NCBI GenBank assembly: GCA_028023455.1
Contig: JAQFVV010001053.1
Location: forward strand, 1-64,000
Direction of reading: 5' to 3'
From: Epiperipatus broadwayi
Taxonomy: Eukaryota; Onychophora; Udeonychophora; Euonychophora; Peripatidae
Length of the DNA stretch: 64,000 bases
Shown: positions 36,497 to 47,690 of the stretch, one piece after another
Numbering within the stretch: the stretch's first letter is position 1
Layout of the letters: every line of letters starts with the position of its first letter
Program-made: the position numbers and the translations under genes
Notes under the pieces: generated by a model
The model's database searches: none
Seen by the model: the letters and a program-made list of their open reading frames with translations, nothing else
What the model was told of the DNA's origin: nothing

Positions 36497-38364
36497 TATA
36501 TATATATTTGATGCTTTTAGATAGATAAATATATAAATACAATTTAAATGATTACGAAAATAGGTAAACCCCTAAAGCTATTTACAATAAGATATTTCAT
36601 TAGAATGGAAGTGGTCGGAGCTCCTTTTACCCAGTAGAAATAAATTTTACTGTGTGTGATTTGATATACAGATATGAGATTTTCGGTCATACTGGCATAC
36701 GCTTTTACTGATGATTTTAAAACTTTTTTTTTTTATAGATAAATTCTTATACATGTATATACGTAGTGCGGCACAATTATACACTTATTACTATTTTAAA
36801 TATAAAGTTATTAGAGAATTTTCTTACAGGGAATCTATAATAGATCAATCCCTTCTTACACCATCATGAGGTGCAGCAGAGACAAAAAAAAAAAAACTTA
36901 AAAAGGATATATGGTTAAATACATTTTTTTTAGATATTCAACATGAGATATCATATTTACTGAATATTATAAGCGTATATACACATGTATATTTATATAT
37001 GATGAATTTCAGGAATAACAACAAGAGCAACACAAATAGCAACAAAAAAAAAGAATCTCATTGCAATCTTTGTTGAAAATACTAGAATTTAAAATAGAAA
37101 AATTGACTCGAAAGATTTAAGTAAAAGCTTTATCATTTATATGCCCGTAATAACCGTAAATTCAATATACATATGCGAGAGACTCTCTCTTTTTTAAATG
37201 ATTAATAATAATAAAAAAATAATATATTTAATTGGAAATATCAAAGTTAATTATTTCAATATTACTAAAATATCTTAAAATAAACTTATGTCTGTGTCTT
37301 CATTCTTCTCCACTGGGCTCTGAGTGGGCTTCAAGTCAACTGGCTGTGTAGTGAGGATTTCATTTATTTAGCAAGGCGGCCTTTGTCATCATCATGGGTG
37401 GCTGGAACTGGCGTGGTCACTTCTTGGCGGCTTGGGACAGAGAAAGGGCGGTGCACCGGCTGGTTGTCTACCCCACTGTCATTTCACTGGACTCTCTGGT
37501 AGATTGCCCCATATTTTCCTCTGTTTGTATATGGTAATAATTTTTTATTAAATATTCATTTGCTATTTGAATGGTTCATTAAATCTTTAAGAAATCATTA
37601 GTTCTTAAAAGAACTGTATAATGGATTTCTCAGAAAATGTCAGCAGTAGTCCTGTTCATAAATTAATCTCTAAGTAGCTGGTTTCTTGAAGAATTCTGGA
37701 GCCAAAAAGTGAATGACTTGCCCCGAATGACAGCCAAAGAAAAAATGATCTCCCAGCACTGACTAAACTATATTACTACCACTAGCCCTCTGAGAAGTAT
37801 GATTCAGCCAATCCTTTCAATTTATCTTATCATTTAGATTATAACATTCCTTACAATTTTTTCTATTAAACTCTACATTTTAAGTTTGATACAATGACTA
37901 GTTTCCATCTTGAATGATCCAGACCACTTGCTTACTAAATCAATTCAAAATATTTTTTTAAAAAGATAACAGTTTATTTATAGCATTATCAAACATTTTG
38001 CTTTTGATCAGATTTTTGCAAAAGCAATTAACATTTTTTTGCTTATGGAATAAAATTACAATCTTTAGAAAAGTGATTAAAAAATATACAAGTACGTTGG
38101 AAAATAAAAAAAAGCAAATACATATCATAAAAAATATACAAAAAGGAAAAAAAAATGCATGAGTTTATTTTGCAATATTCTGTATGTCAATTTCATATTA
38201 CTTTAAATTGGTGTGTGTGGGGATTTTAATGCTCAGACCAACTTCCAGTATTAATATAGCACATTTATATATTTGTTGTGCCTAATATATACAAATCTAT
38301 ATATGTATCTGCTGTAATAATATTTACAGCAGATTTTGTGCAAGGCCATTTGATAATGCCTAGC

Positions 38365-38368
<4 letters not shown>
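36497..38368. other. Intron DNA with one GC-richer patch
   Basis: Mostly AT-rich with no gene. The patch 37295-37515 is clearly richer in G and C than its surroundings. On the minus strand a frame there reads SGVDNQPVHRPFSVPSRQEV, continuing to THDDDKGRLAK and a stop; another frame reads TQPVDLKPTQSPVEKNEDTD. I recognise neither. It could be the end of an old retroelement or a host exon. Confidence 0.35.

Positions 38369-38418
<50 letters not shown>
38369..38418. repeat. (TA)n microsatellite
   Basis: A TA run of about 50 bases. Confidence 0.97.
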
Positions 38419-38421
<3 letters not shown>

Positions 38422-39913
38422 GACGCTCTATACAATTTTATGAGACATATAACCTAGCAATGCTTTCAAATTTATAATCATGATTTTTTTAAAACAAATT
38501 CTATATTCTACTGGAAAGTAAACCAGATTGGCATTCTGAAGTCTATATATATTGTAAGGATCCAGTCGATGATGTGACAAGAGAAGGTCACATCTGACAA
38601 TAGTCATACCTAAGGTCTTCATGTAGGATGCTGGAGATGACATGATGAAGTACATGACTCATCATTGTATCTATCTTTCATAGACTAGACTAAAACTTTT
38701 CTATCAAATTTAAATGGAATTTAAGTCAGTTCATTCAACATCTCACCATTCTCAATTGGATCAGTTGCCTCAGTATTCAAACTCAGGAAGTAGTCATGTT
38801 CAACTCTCTTGACAGTAATGTACCTATGCCCAATATTAATCAATAACTGAATTAACACATTCTTTTTATTAGAAAGGAATCACCTTGATTTAACATTTAT
38901 GACTCATACTCATCAAACAATAATGTGTGTGCATATGTAAAATATTGATTATAGGATTGAACTTAAATGCTAGATCATCAAACTACAGATACTTTGTCAA
39001 TTAAACAATACTTTATTATATTTATTTACAAAAAAATATATATTAAAAACATAAAACTAATTATCAATCAAAGTAAAAAAATTCAAAAAAAATATTTGCA
39101 AGTGCAAACGAATTATTTGGATATATTCTTCTATACTTATAACTTCAATGTCTATGATGAGTATCTATCATATTGGTAATTAAACAATTTACAATTACTT
39201 ATATTCTATTTCCTATGATAGATCCACATAATATAGACCTTTATATATCCAAAAGTAATGAAATATTTATTATATAAAAGTGATATTGCTAACTAACTTA
39301 ATTAGAAATTTAAGTGCAACTCCAAATACAGTATGCAGTTCTAGGTATGGAAGTTGGTTAATCTAAAATAATCACCTTGTATATTTATATATCATGGAAG
39401 AAAGATAATAATGAAACAATACATGATATGATAGCAAAGTAAATAGTAAAGAATATCAATTAAAAGGGTTAATCTTTTTTTTAAATATTTTAGGTATACT
39501 ATTAGTAAAACATATAATACATACTATACATGTTCATGTCATGTTGTGGGATTGGTTATTTTACTGAATTTAAAACAGAAAAACTCTTACCATTTAAGTA
39601 TTCAGTTTAAGCACTCAATTTTACAGTCATGGATGAAAAATCAAGCATTTTAGAAAAAAATTACCTACATTTTATTAAAATAAAATATCAGACTTTTCAA
39701 CCACCCCCCACTTTCTTCACACTTTCTTATGTTGGTCTGTTCCAAACTGTTGAATTAGACCATTAGTACTTTTAAAATATAAGACTGAGATAATAAAATA
39801 AAAAAGACATATCTATACAAAAGAAAAAAAATCATAATATTTACAATAGTTCATGAATCGAGATGATCAGGTACAATTCTTAATCAGAGTTTTACCTACA
39901 TAATAGTTCTTAC
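38419..39913. other. Intron DNA, no clear gene
   Basis: AT-rich. A minus-strand frame at 38428-38655 is open, but its possible splice signals are weak and it matches nothing I recognise. Confidence 0.35.
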
Positions 39914-40096
39914 CAAATGTGGAACCACTTATTGATTCTGAATAATACATTCTAAACATATTTATATTGGAAGTGGCTGGTTTTGTTCTATTCCTCATGT
40001 AGATTTCCATTATATGTGGAACCAGTTTATCAGGCACATCAATGTAGACAGAAAATATTAATTTCACATGGCCATAATTGAGGTCAAATGCTCCAC
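39914..40096 (-). CDS. Exon-like ORF, 61 codons, unrecognised
   Basis: Minus strand, bounded by attgtcatcag|GTGGAG and ACATTTG|gtaagaac. Length is exactly 183 nt with phase 1 at both ends, the form of a shuffled domain exon. It reads AFDLNYGHVKLIFSVYIDVP, then DKLVPHIMEIYMRNRTKP, then NMFRMYYSESISGSTF. There is no cysteine. It lies inside the long lectin intron but cannot be inserted between the two lectin exons without breaking phase. It may belong to a nested gene, an unused exon or an old element. I do not assign a domain. Confidence 0.4.
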
Positions 40097-40153
40097 CTGA
40101 TGACAATCATTCTAGCCAAAATATATCATATTTTTCAACATCTATGTAAGGTT

Positions 40154-40191
<38 letters not shown>

Positions 40192-40827
40192 CCAGTTTGC
40201 ATTTAATGTATATGTATATAGAATAGTTATTTATTATTTTGATTTGATATTGGCTATATACCATATTCCTCTCATTAAAATTTTAACTGAATAAACAGTT
40301 CTAATTTCTTTTTTATTTTATTTTTTTTAAAAAAAAACAATACTTTTTTTTTTAAATTTGTAAGTTATTTAAAACTTATCTGATCATATAACTTGTATAA
40401 AATCCTTCTGTTTGCTTCCTTAATTTTTTTAAATGACAAATAGATAAAAAAAAAATAACATTTGTTGAGACGATGATTCAAAAAATGACCATTTTGTAAA
40501 AAAAAATTATTAAAATAACTGCTTCAATAAAGTTGACTTTTAATGTCAAACACACAATTTTTAAATAAGAATGAGTTTTAATTGCTTTTTATACCCAGTG
40601 CCATTCCCATTGTTTATTTGCAGTGCATGACAATTGTTGCATTATAAATATATTGTGATTATTGATTAATTTTAAAAAATAATAAAATAATATAATATTA
40701 ATAATATTATCATCTCCTTCCTACATTCAGTTACCTAGTACAATATTGACCTCTTTTCCATTGATATGACTATTTTTGATCATTTAAGTCATTCTCTATA
40801 TTTATTATCTTCAACACAATACAATTG

Positions 40828-40875
<48 letters not shown>

Positions 40876-41131
40876 TTTTCCATGGTTTTATTTTTTTTTT
40901 ATTAAACACTAGAATTAAGTTTATTACTAACATGTGTGGGTGATTTTATGGTAAATGACCTACCATTCCCATTTTTAATATACAATTAGTACACTGTTAT
41001 AACTACTTATACATTTATATTATTAAGAGTATTCTAGCAAAACTTATTATTTATTTTATATTTACACTCTAATTAAAAGACAATTCAATATTTCATGTGG
41101 CTAAGGTTTGTGTGGATGAAATTTTAAGCTA
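40097..41131. other. Intron DNA with (TA)n tracts; 3' LTR remnant of the minus-strand gypsy element
   Basis: Contains TA tracts at 40159-40189 and 40830-40870. From 41139 downward this may be the LTR of the gypsy relic, but its far end is not visible. Confidence 0.35.
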
Positions 41132-41139
41132 CACTCACA

Positions 41140-41155
41140 ACTCCCCTTCCCTAGA
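41140..41155 (-). promoter_or_regulatory. Polypurine tract and LTR start of gypsy relic
   Basis: The minus strand reads ctagggaaggggagt, then TGTGAGTGTAGC. The form is the same as the polypurine tract and TGTGCC start at 7166-7186. Confidence 0.6.
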
Positions 41156-41619
41156 TAAAATTAAAATTTTACTTATTGTCCAAAATTTTAACTCCTAATG
41201 CGCATAATGTATTTTCATTTTTGGGAATATTAATTCCCTGGTTATCCATGCAAGATCACAATGCTTACTTTCTTATATTTTTTTTCCAATCCCTCAGTTT
41301 TAAATATCTATCCTAGCATTCCCTCTCTCAGTAATTACAGATCATTCCAAGTGAGAATCTCTCTTAGGGTAAAAGATCATACATATCTTTGTCCACTAAG
41401 GTCACTCCAGTTCTTCTCTAGAGACTTGTTGGATTTTGAGGATTACGTGAAACAGATTATCAATTACCATGCATGGATTGACTCAATAAATGTGGTCAGT
41501 TCTAAGGTATTCTAGCATATTTACTGAAGTATACCCTCATAAATACTATGTACTAAAAATTGCTACCCTAATATTTTTTGATCTTTTGTCACCTTTTTTC
41601 GTTTCTAATGCTAACTCTA

Positions 41620-41960
41620 TTTCCATTACATTGTGTGAGTAATTAACAATCTCATACTATTATAATGATTGAGATATGGTTCAATAAACTGGCATTGTAT
41701 GCACCTCTGATCTCTCCTTCATATTTAACCCAAAATATTAGAGCCTGGCTCTTTCATTATGACATATGGTCCCTTTATTCATCATAAAAGTTCTAATACT
41801 TGTTTTATTGAGAGTTTGTTTTGGTGGTGAGACATTATAAGTACTCTGTCACTTATCTGAAAATTATATGGATTTTCCCTCTCCTTTTTATTTCTCAGTT
41901 TTGCTTTATTAAATAGCTATTCAGGGGTCTTGATCTAGCTACTTCAGCATTTATATCACG
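41620..41960 (-). pseudogene. Integrase C-terminus (GPY/F module) of gypsy relic
   Basis: Minus-strand fragments read NAEVARSRPLNSYLIKQN, ENPYNFQISDRVLI and IKGPYVIMKEPGSN, and then, in another frame, EIRGAYNASLLN. These parallel RTKPHPFKINDLVLVRT, YEGPFKITKKIGEN and KGTYNARSLIPY in the intact integrase at 6760-6985. Two stops and one frame change are present. Confidence 0.65.
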
Positions 41961-41968
41961 ACCTTCTG

Positions 41969-42016
<48 letters not shown>

Positions 42017-42020
<4 letters not shown>

Positions 42021-42561
42021 AACAAAAACAATTAATTCATGTAACTTGCTATCACTTGTATTTATGATCAATAGATAGCATTTTACCAAAACTCCGAACA
42101 AGTGTAAATTTGTTTACATAAATGACATAAGAGTCAGAATTCACTATCTCTTTCGTTTGCTCACCCTCAGATCAGCTGATTTCAAGCTAATTTGCTATTA
42201 TCAGTGAAGGATAGAATTAGAAACTAGATCTAAACACTGACTCCAAGTGTTTATGCAAAACATTTCTATTAGTTTGCAAGCTTGAATTTTTCAGACCGGT
42301 AAAGTCTTCAAACCCAGCCTAACAAGCCAGATAGCTATATGGGTCTGATCTCAGTTCAGTTTCACCACATAGTCAAATCTTCTGCAAAATATCATTGCAA
42401 AAAACCTTTAAATGTACATTTATGAAAAACAAAAACAAGTTATTCATGTAACTTGCTATCACTTGTATTTATGATAAACAGATGGCATTTTACCAAAACA
42501 CCAAGCAAGTGTAAATTTGTTTACATAAATGATAAAAGAGTTATAATTCATTATCTCTTTT

Positions 42562-42563
<2 letters not shown>
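42017..42563. repeat. MITE family F, one and a half copies, single-arm form
   Basis: The first copy (42017-42420) starts gaaaaacaaaaacaattaat and includes acttgctatcacttgtattt, tgtttacataaatga and ctagatctaaacactgac. A second truncated copy (42423-42563) repeats the start in direct orientation. The same family forms a full palindrome at 54172-54641. Both ends lie on (TA)n tracts. Confidence 0.8.

Positions 42564-42619
<56 letters not shown>
42564..42619. repeat. (TA)n microsatellite
   Basis: A TA run of about 55 bases between MITE F and a hairpin. Confidence 0.97.
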
Positions 42620-42621
<2 letters not shown>

Positions 42622-42772
42622 CTAAAGCATAAAGGTTTTCATTTCAACCGTACCATAAAGCCATGAGTCACCAATAATCTTTGTGTATATATATATATAT
42701 ACATATACAAAGGATATTGGTGACTCATGGCCTTATGGTATTGTTGAAATGACTTAACCATTATGCTTTAGT
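42620..42772. repeat. Hairpin MITE with (TA)n loop
   Basis: The left arm (ttactaaagcataaaggtttt... to aatctttgtgtata) is mirrored by tatacaaaggatattggtga...ttatgctttagta. Arms are about 65 bases and the loop is a TA tract. Confidence 0.85.
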
Positions 42773-44218
42773 ACACTTGGGTGTGCATTCTTCTTCACTC
42801 TGTATGGTTTTCCATATTGCCTTGACCATTCTTGTCACTGTCAATTATTTTACATATATACATTGATTTAATTTTACTTCTAGAAAATCATATTGGGATT
42901 CAACCATTTAGAAAAAAACATTTTCACCTTCCAAGTCTGCAACTTTTGAAGTCCATACCATCCTACATGCCTTACTTTTTGTTTAAATTTAGGCATCACA
43001 ATCCATTTGTGTAATAAATTTAAACAGACCTTCATATGTGTTGGATAGTGCATAGAGTAGGGAACATTTCTGCCTACTGCTGTACAATATGGTTGTATCC
43101 AATATCACTTGAAAACTCTGTATCATTTGAGCATACTTTTGATTATTGAGAAATTTTATATACCATAACATACTCTCAAGATGATCAAATCTATAGATTT
43201 TATTTGCTTTAATACAATTTGCTTTCACATTGAGGCAGTTTTCTTCAGTAAAAATTATCTGAATAGCAATAAGTTTTTTTCAAAATATGGTCATTATATT
43301 ATGGGCCTTATGTTGAAAACAAACTTTGAACCTTGAGTATCGAATGCTCACCTGAATTTACATCACTTAATTGTGCAACCTTGCTATTTCCACCCTATTT
43401 GTGAACATGGTTAATATACGGGAACATTCATCACTCTGACATGTTTTTGCAATCTTTTCTCCCAACTTAAAATTGGTGAAATAATTTTCTATTTTGTCTT
43501 CAGGTACTTGATGAATCCAACTAACAGAAGACCCTGATTCAAGAGAAGTTACCACAGTAAAAAGTCATTACTTTGATTGGATTCAATATTGAAACCAATT
43601 AGGCTATTTTGCTAGATCATAGCTTGTCGCTGCTTATCTGAACTACAAATGACAATCTCATCATCTAATACTGTGATGATTGCTACAACATGATATTCTC
43701 TGTGTTCCATTTTCATAACGGTTGTTAAAGATATCATTAATTGGGTATTTACTTCAAATGCTTTTCCCATGTTACTCCAAGTCTTTGGGCTGGTCGTAAC
43801 CTTGCATCCTCATAACTTGGGTCTTTGGCATAGCTCAATAATTGCAAGACTTTGGCTCATGGACTCACCTAAGCATTTCAAACCTCATTCTAGGGTCTTA
43901 ATAGCTTCACCATGTGTTTCTATAATTTTATGACATGTTTTTTATGTGTTTTGTTTGGTAGATAACTGGTTTAACAGTGCATGAGTGATCCTCGCTTAAC
44001 TTTGCATTTCCTCTATATGCTTTCTTTGACTCTCATGGATTTTTTCCTTGAATGACTCCTTACTTAGCCACACCTCTTGATAATTGACAGTTAGTAGACA
44101 GGTGCCACAATGTTTAATTTCTTCCAAGTGTTGCCTACATTGTGTATCTTTCTACTCCACTTTTTTCTCATTTCCCCTACTTCTAGTTACAACTCAACAA
44201 TACTCTTCTGAACATTTG

Positions 44219-44563
44219 TCAGCTTATAGATAGTTGTTTCATCTTTTGTGATAATTTGGTTTCTACATCATTATTTTCTTCTCTTAAGAACATCTGAAAA
44301 ATATTCACCTTCTCTTTTATACCTATGTCCATCATTAATTCCATATTAGCAACATTGGTGGCCATATCTTTCATCCTAACTTCCATACTACCTATATTCA
44401 TTTTTAATTTCTCTGCTGCCTCTTTGGTAATTATATTAGCCTTCAACTGGTTCACACTTTCATTCATACCCTTCACATCAGCCTTTAAACTTGTCCCCAT
44501 ATTTTTCATTTTATTTTTCACATCATTGTTATCAGCTTTCATATTGTGCTTCATATTTTTCAT
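44219..44563 (-). pseudogene. Gag-like coiled coil downstream of RT
   Basis: Open for 114 codons, rich in Lys, Met, Glu and Asn with heptad-like spacing (for example KNKMKNMGTSLKADVKGMNE). A coiled coil also continues in broken frames down to about 43900. Comparable helices form the N-terminal Gag of the element at 1-10453, which suggests a Gag origin. In this relic, however, it lies after RT, which is out of order. Confidence 0.5.
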
Positions 44564-44574
44564 TCTGTGATGGC

Positions 44575-45139
44575 TTGTATTTTATCAGTATGGGGCTTAA
44601 TTCCTGTTTTTTCTGATTAAATGTCCTAAAAAACTGAATTCTGCCACAGCTATTCAACTTTTTTGTGAATTAATGTGGATATCTTTATCTTCACATTTTT
44701 GTAAAAACATCTGAAGGTATCTTAAATGCTCTCTTGGATTCTTTGAGGAAATTATGACATCATCCATATAAATTGTAACCAAACTCTTTTTTCTCAGAAT
44801 AACACTCTATGTAAGCACTTTAACAATCCTGCTCCATTGTTTCTTAACCCAAACAACATTCAGTTAAACTGATAGAATATACCTTTTATTTCTGAAAGTC
44901 ATATATTTGCAGTCCATTGGGTGTAATTGGATATGCCAGTAACTGACTGTCAAGTCTAATGTCAAGAAAAATATTTTATCACAGAAACTGTTCAATACTT
45001 TTTTCATTGGTGGAGGCACATTTTGGTCTGTCCAGGTAATCCTATTAAGCTGCCTAGGGTCTAAGCATAATCTTACCTGTCTTTTTACTATAACCAATGG
45101 GTTGTTGTATGGTGATGATCTCTTTGTTATAACCTCCAT
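44575..45139 (-). pseudogene. Reverse transcriptase of gypsy relic
   Basis: Minus strand: SPYNNPLVIVKRQVRLCLDP, NRITWTDQNVPPPMKK, TLDLTVSYWHIQLHP (motif A Asp), then in shifted frames YMDDVIISS near 44745-44775 and FLGHLIRK near 44620. The sequence reads on to GIKPHTDKIQAITE at 44575-44605, matching the end of the RT connection in the first element, and then breaks off into the coiled coil. Confidence 0.85.
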
Positions 45140-45428
45140 TCCTCCATCTGTGACAGTTATTTTTCAACCTCTGCATGCTATTGATAAGGTATGGATAAGA
45201 TCTCACCTGATATGGTGTGTCATTGATAATCTTAATTCAGTGTTTATATTCCCTAATTATCCTTGGTCTATCCAAAAAACTTTCCTTATATCTCTCTAAT
45301 AACTCTTTCACTGCCTTTACCACTCTCCTTTATGTGTTTCCTCCTGTTACCTTCTTCTATCTTACTTTGTTACCACAAACGTCTTTTGGCAATACTGTTT
45401 CTTTTGATTTATACTCTATTATTTCTGC

Positions 45429-45795
45429 TTAACACATAATATTTTCCTCTTTACAATTAGTCAAACACCCTGTTTTATGCATGAAGTCAGATCCTAATAT
45501 TACATTATGTACAAGTCGTTTCAATATCAGCAAAACATTTTGTCTATTTCTTTTTATCACCCTTACTTGTACCCATATTTGTTTTGTCTTTAGTTGGGCC
45601 TTTTTATTATTGGCCAATGTTACCTTGGCCTTCCTCACTATAAGAATTTGAACATCATGAATGTGTTACACCATACACTCATATACAGTCTCATACATGA
45701 CTGATATTTGACTACCAGAGAGAAACAAAGCTTGTACTTCAATATTATTAATCCCTATTGTAATTTTTGGACATTCTTGAGATGCAAAATTTATA
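45429..45795 (-). pseudogene. Retropepsin of gypsy relic, active-site Asp lost
   Basis: Minus strand: ITIGINNIEVQALFLSGSQI, where the first element has GLIDSGSQAS. The catalytic Asp of D-S-G is replaced by Ser. After a stop and a short gap come AKVTLANNKKAQLKTKQIWV and HNVILGSDFM, the conserved second motif. Confidence 0.75.
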
Positions 45796-45800
45796 GACTC

Positions 45801-46139
45801 ATTATTCTATTCATAAATCAGATTATCTACTTTTTTCATCTCTGTTTCATATATATTGCTTGGTTTTTATTTATTATCTATCTTTTATAAAACATTTGCC
45901 AAAGATGCTCTCCCTATTGTCACTTCACCTTATGAGCTACTTTATTTTCCATAATTTTGCCTACTCTCTTTTTTATCTTCATATGTGAAATGAAAAAAAA
46001 ATCATAAAACCTTTTTTGAATATTTAAAATTATTATTCTATCATTTTACTCCTATCTCAGAAAGCAGTTATTGTTGAAGCCTTGAGTTGGCTGCCATTGT
46101 ACCAATCTTGGTATAATTTGGGTTTTTATGAGTTAATTA
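45801..46139. other. Unassigned DNA beside gypsy relic
   Basis: No gene seen. Any gag or 5' LTR of the relic would be expected on this side but is not recognisable. Confidence 0.35.
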
Positions 46140-46573
46140 CCTCATATTCTGTGACCATATTACATTCAATCTATTAAATTTTTCATCAGAAATTTCAGTT
46201 AAATTTTATCAAAAGAATTTACTTTCCTGGTCACATGACACCGTTTCACCTAATATAACTAATAGAATAATAGGGATGAGCAGGCCATATTTTGATTTAT
46301 TTGAAAGGCCCCATGAATCTGTATCAGAATCCACTGGCCAAATTCCCATTATTTAACCTCATATTCAGTGACCAAAATACATTCAATCTATTAAATTTTT
46401 TGACAGAAAATTTCAGTTTAACTTCATTGACAAAATTATCTATCCTGGTCACATGACCTCCCCCTTTCACCTAATGTAACTAATAGAAAAATAGGAATGA
46501 TCAAGCCAGCTTTTGATTTATTTGAAAGGCACCAGGATTCTGTATTAGAATTCACTGGCCAATCTCCCTTATT
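46140..46573. repeat. Tandem dimer, 217-base period
   Basis: 46140-46356 and 46357-46573 both start cctcatattc and share acattcaatctattaaattt, cctggtcacatgac, tgatttatttgaaaggc and cactggccaa. They are diverged but collinear. No coding capacity. Confidence 0.85.
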
Positions 46574-47690
46574 TATTTAGTCATGATGATATTACTTAGA
46601 ATATCCAGAGGATTGTGTTATCAGTACAGTATTGGTAATTTATTTAATCAAATTATAATAATGGTTAATTTTAAATGAATTTAGACAATTAATAACCAGC
46701 AACTAAATACCAATGTAAGGTATATTTAAAGGTATTGATACACAATAAAATATTTATAATATTATTGTGAGAATAAAATATGAGAAAATAAATAGGGATA
46801 AAAACTACTGCTAAAATTTTATTTTACTTGATAATGACTCAAGACAACAGTTTATTACACTTATAGTTCCAGAGAATGTGATCACTGATATTTCAATTAA
46901 AAAAAAATTTTTACCGGTAAGAATTTGTTCATGAATTGATTAATCATGGGAGGGATCTGCTATTCAATATTTTTGCAGTCTACAAGTACTCTGTGGTTTC
47001 AGATATAGTAGGATATGGCTTCAATCATGGTAGTTCACGACATCAGGCAAAAACGATATTGACAAACAAACATCTACTCACACATCTTAGTATGATTTAA
47101 CATACTGATGAGAGTAGCTTGACACGCTATTCATAATTTCTTCAATGCTTAATATTTATTTTAACAGTTTTATTTCAGAAATAAATATCTAAGAACCCTA
47201 TTGCGTAATGTGTTTTTTTCTTTTTATCATCTTGATTTTTTGTCCCCTGTGTAACTCTTGTTGACATCTATTAATTTAGCCGAAATTTAACATAATTTAG
47301 CCAACAAAGTCATTCTTTTTTTCTTGGGTCATCATTTTTAATTACAGAAGAAATGTTGCAATTTTGTTTTATGTACTGCTAATGGCTTCACAATAATAGT
47401 TTTTTTTTTTTATCTTTACAAAAACACAAAATAGTTTCCCCTTTTATTTGTATTATAGTCTTTATATCTTTTCTCTATTTTCGATTTTTTTAACCCACAT
47501 ACAAATATACAATCCATGTTGTCCAACTAAATCAATCAGATATTTAAAAAATTATCTGTTTAGGAATTTAATAAACTTCTAAATTTCCAATACAAGTTGT
47601 ACTAGAATAAAATACAGTATAATATAAACAATACACACTACTGACCTATTACTTTGGACTGCCTGAAATATATAGTCCTTTCAGATCCAA
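46574..47690. other. Intron DNA, no gene seen
   Basis: AT-rich DNA without recognisable frames or repeats. Confidence 0.4.

Larger units (their letters stand above)
41132..45800 (-). mobile_element. Rearranged minus-strand Ty3/gypsy relic
   Basis: On the minus strand, from high to low coordinate: protease (about 45790-45429), RT (about 45139-44575), a coiled-coil block (44563-44219), unassigned sequence, hairpins, integrase C-terminus (41960-41620), then a polypurine tract (41140-41155) and a TGTGAG LTR start at 41139. RT flows straight into a Gag-like coiled coil where RNase H and integrase should be, so the copy is rearranged or chimeric. It is related to the element at 1-10453 but clearly diverged. 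Confidence 0.7.

Noticed and set aside
38428-38655. Minus-strand frame with RCDLLLSHHRLDPYNIYRLQ
   Set aside because: No good splice donor, mixed phases and no recognisable domain. I could not support it as an exon.
42989-43555. Two minus-strand frames between the coiled coil and the hairpins of the gypsy relic
   Set aside because: They may be leftover Gag or Pol, but I could not match them to any domain, so they are not listed as genes.
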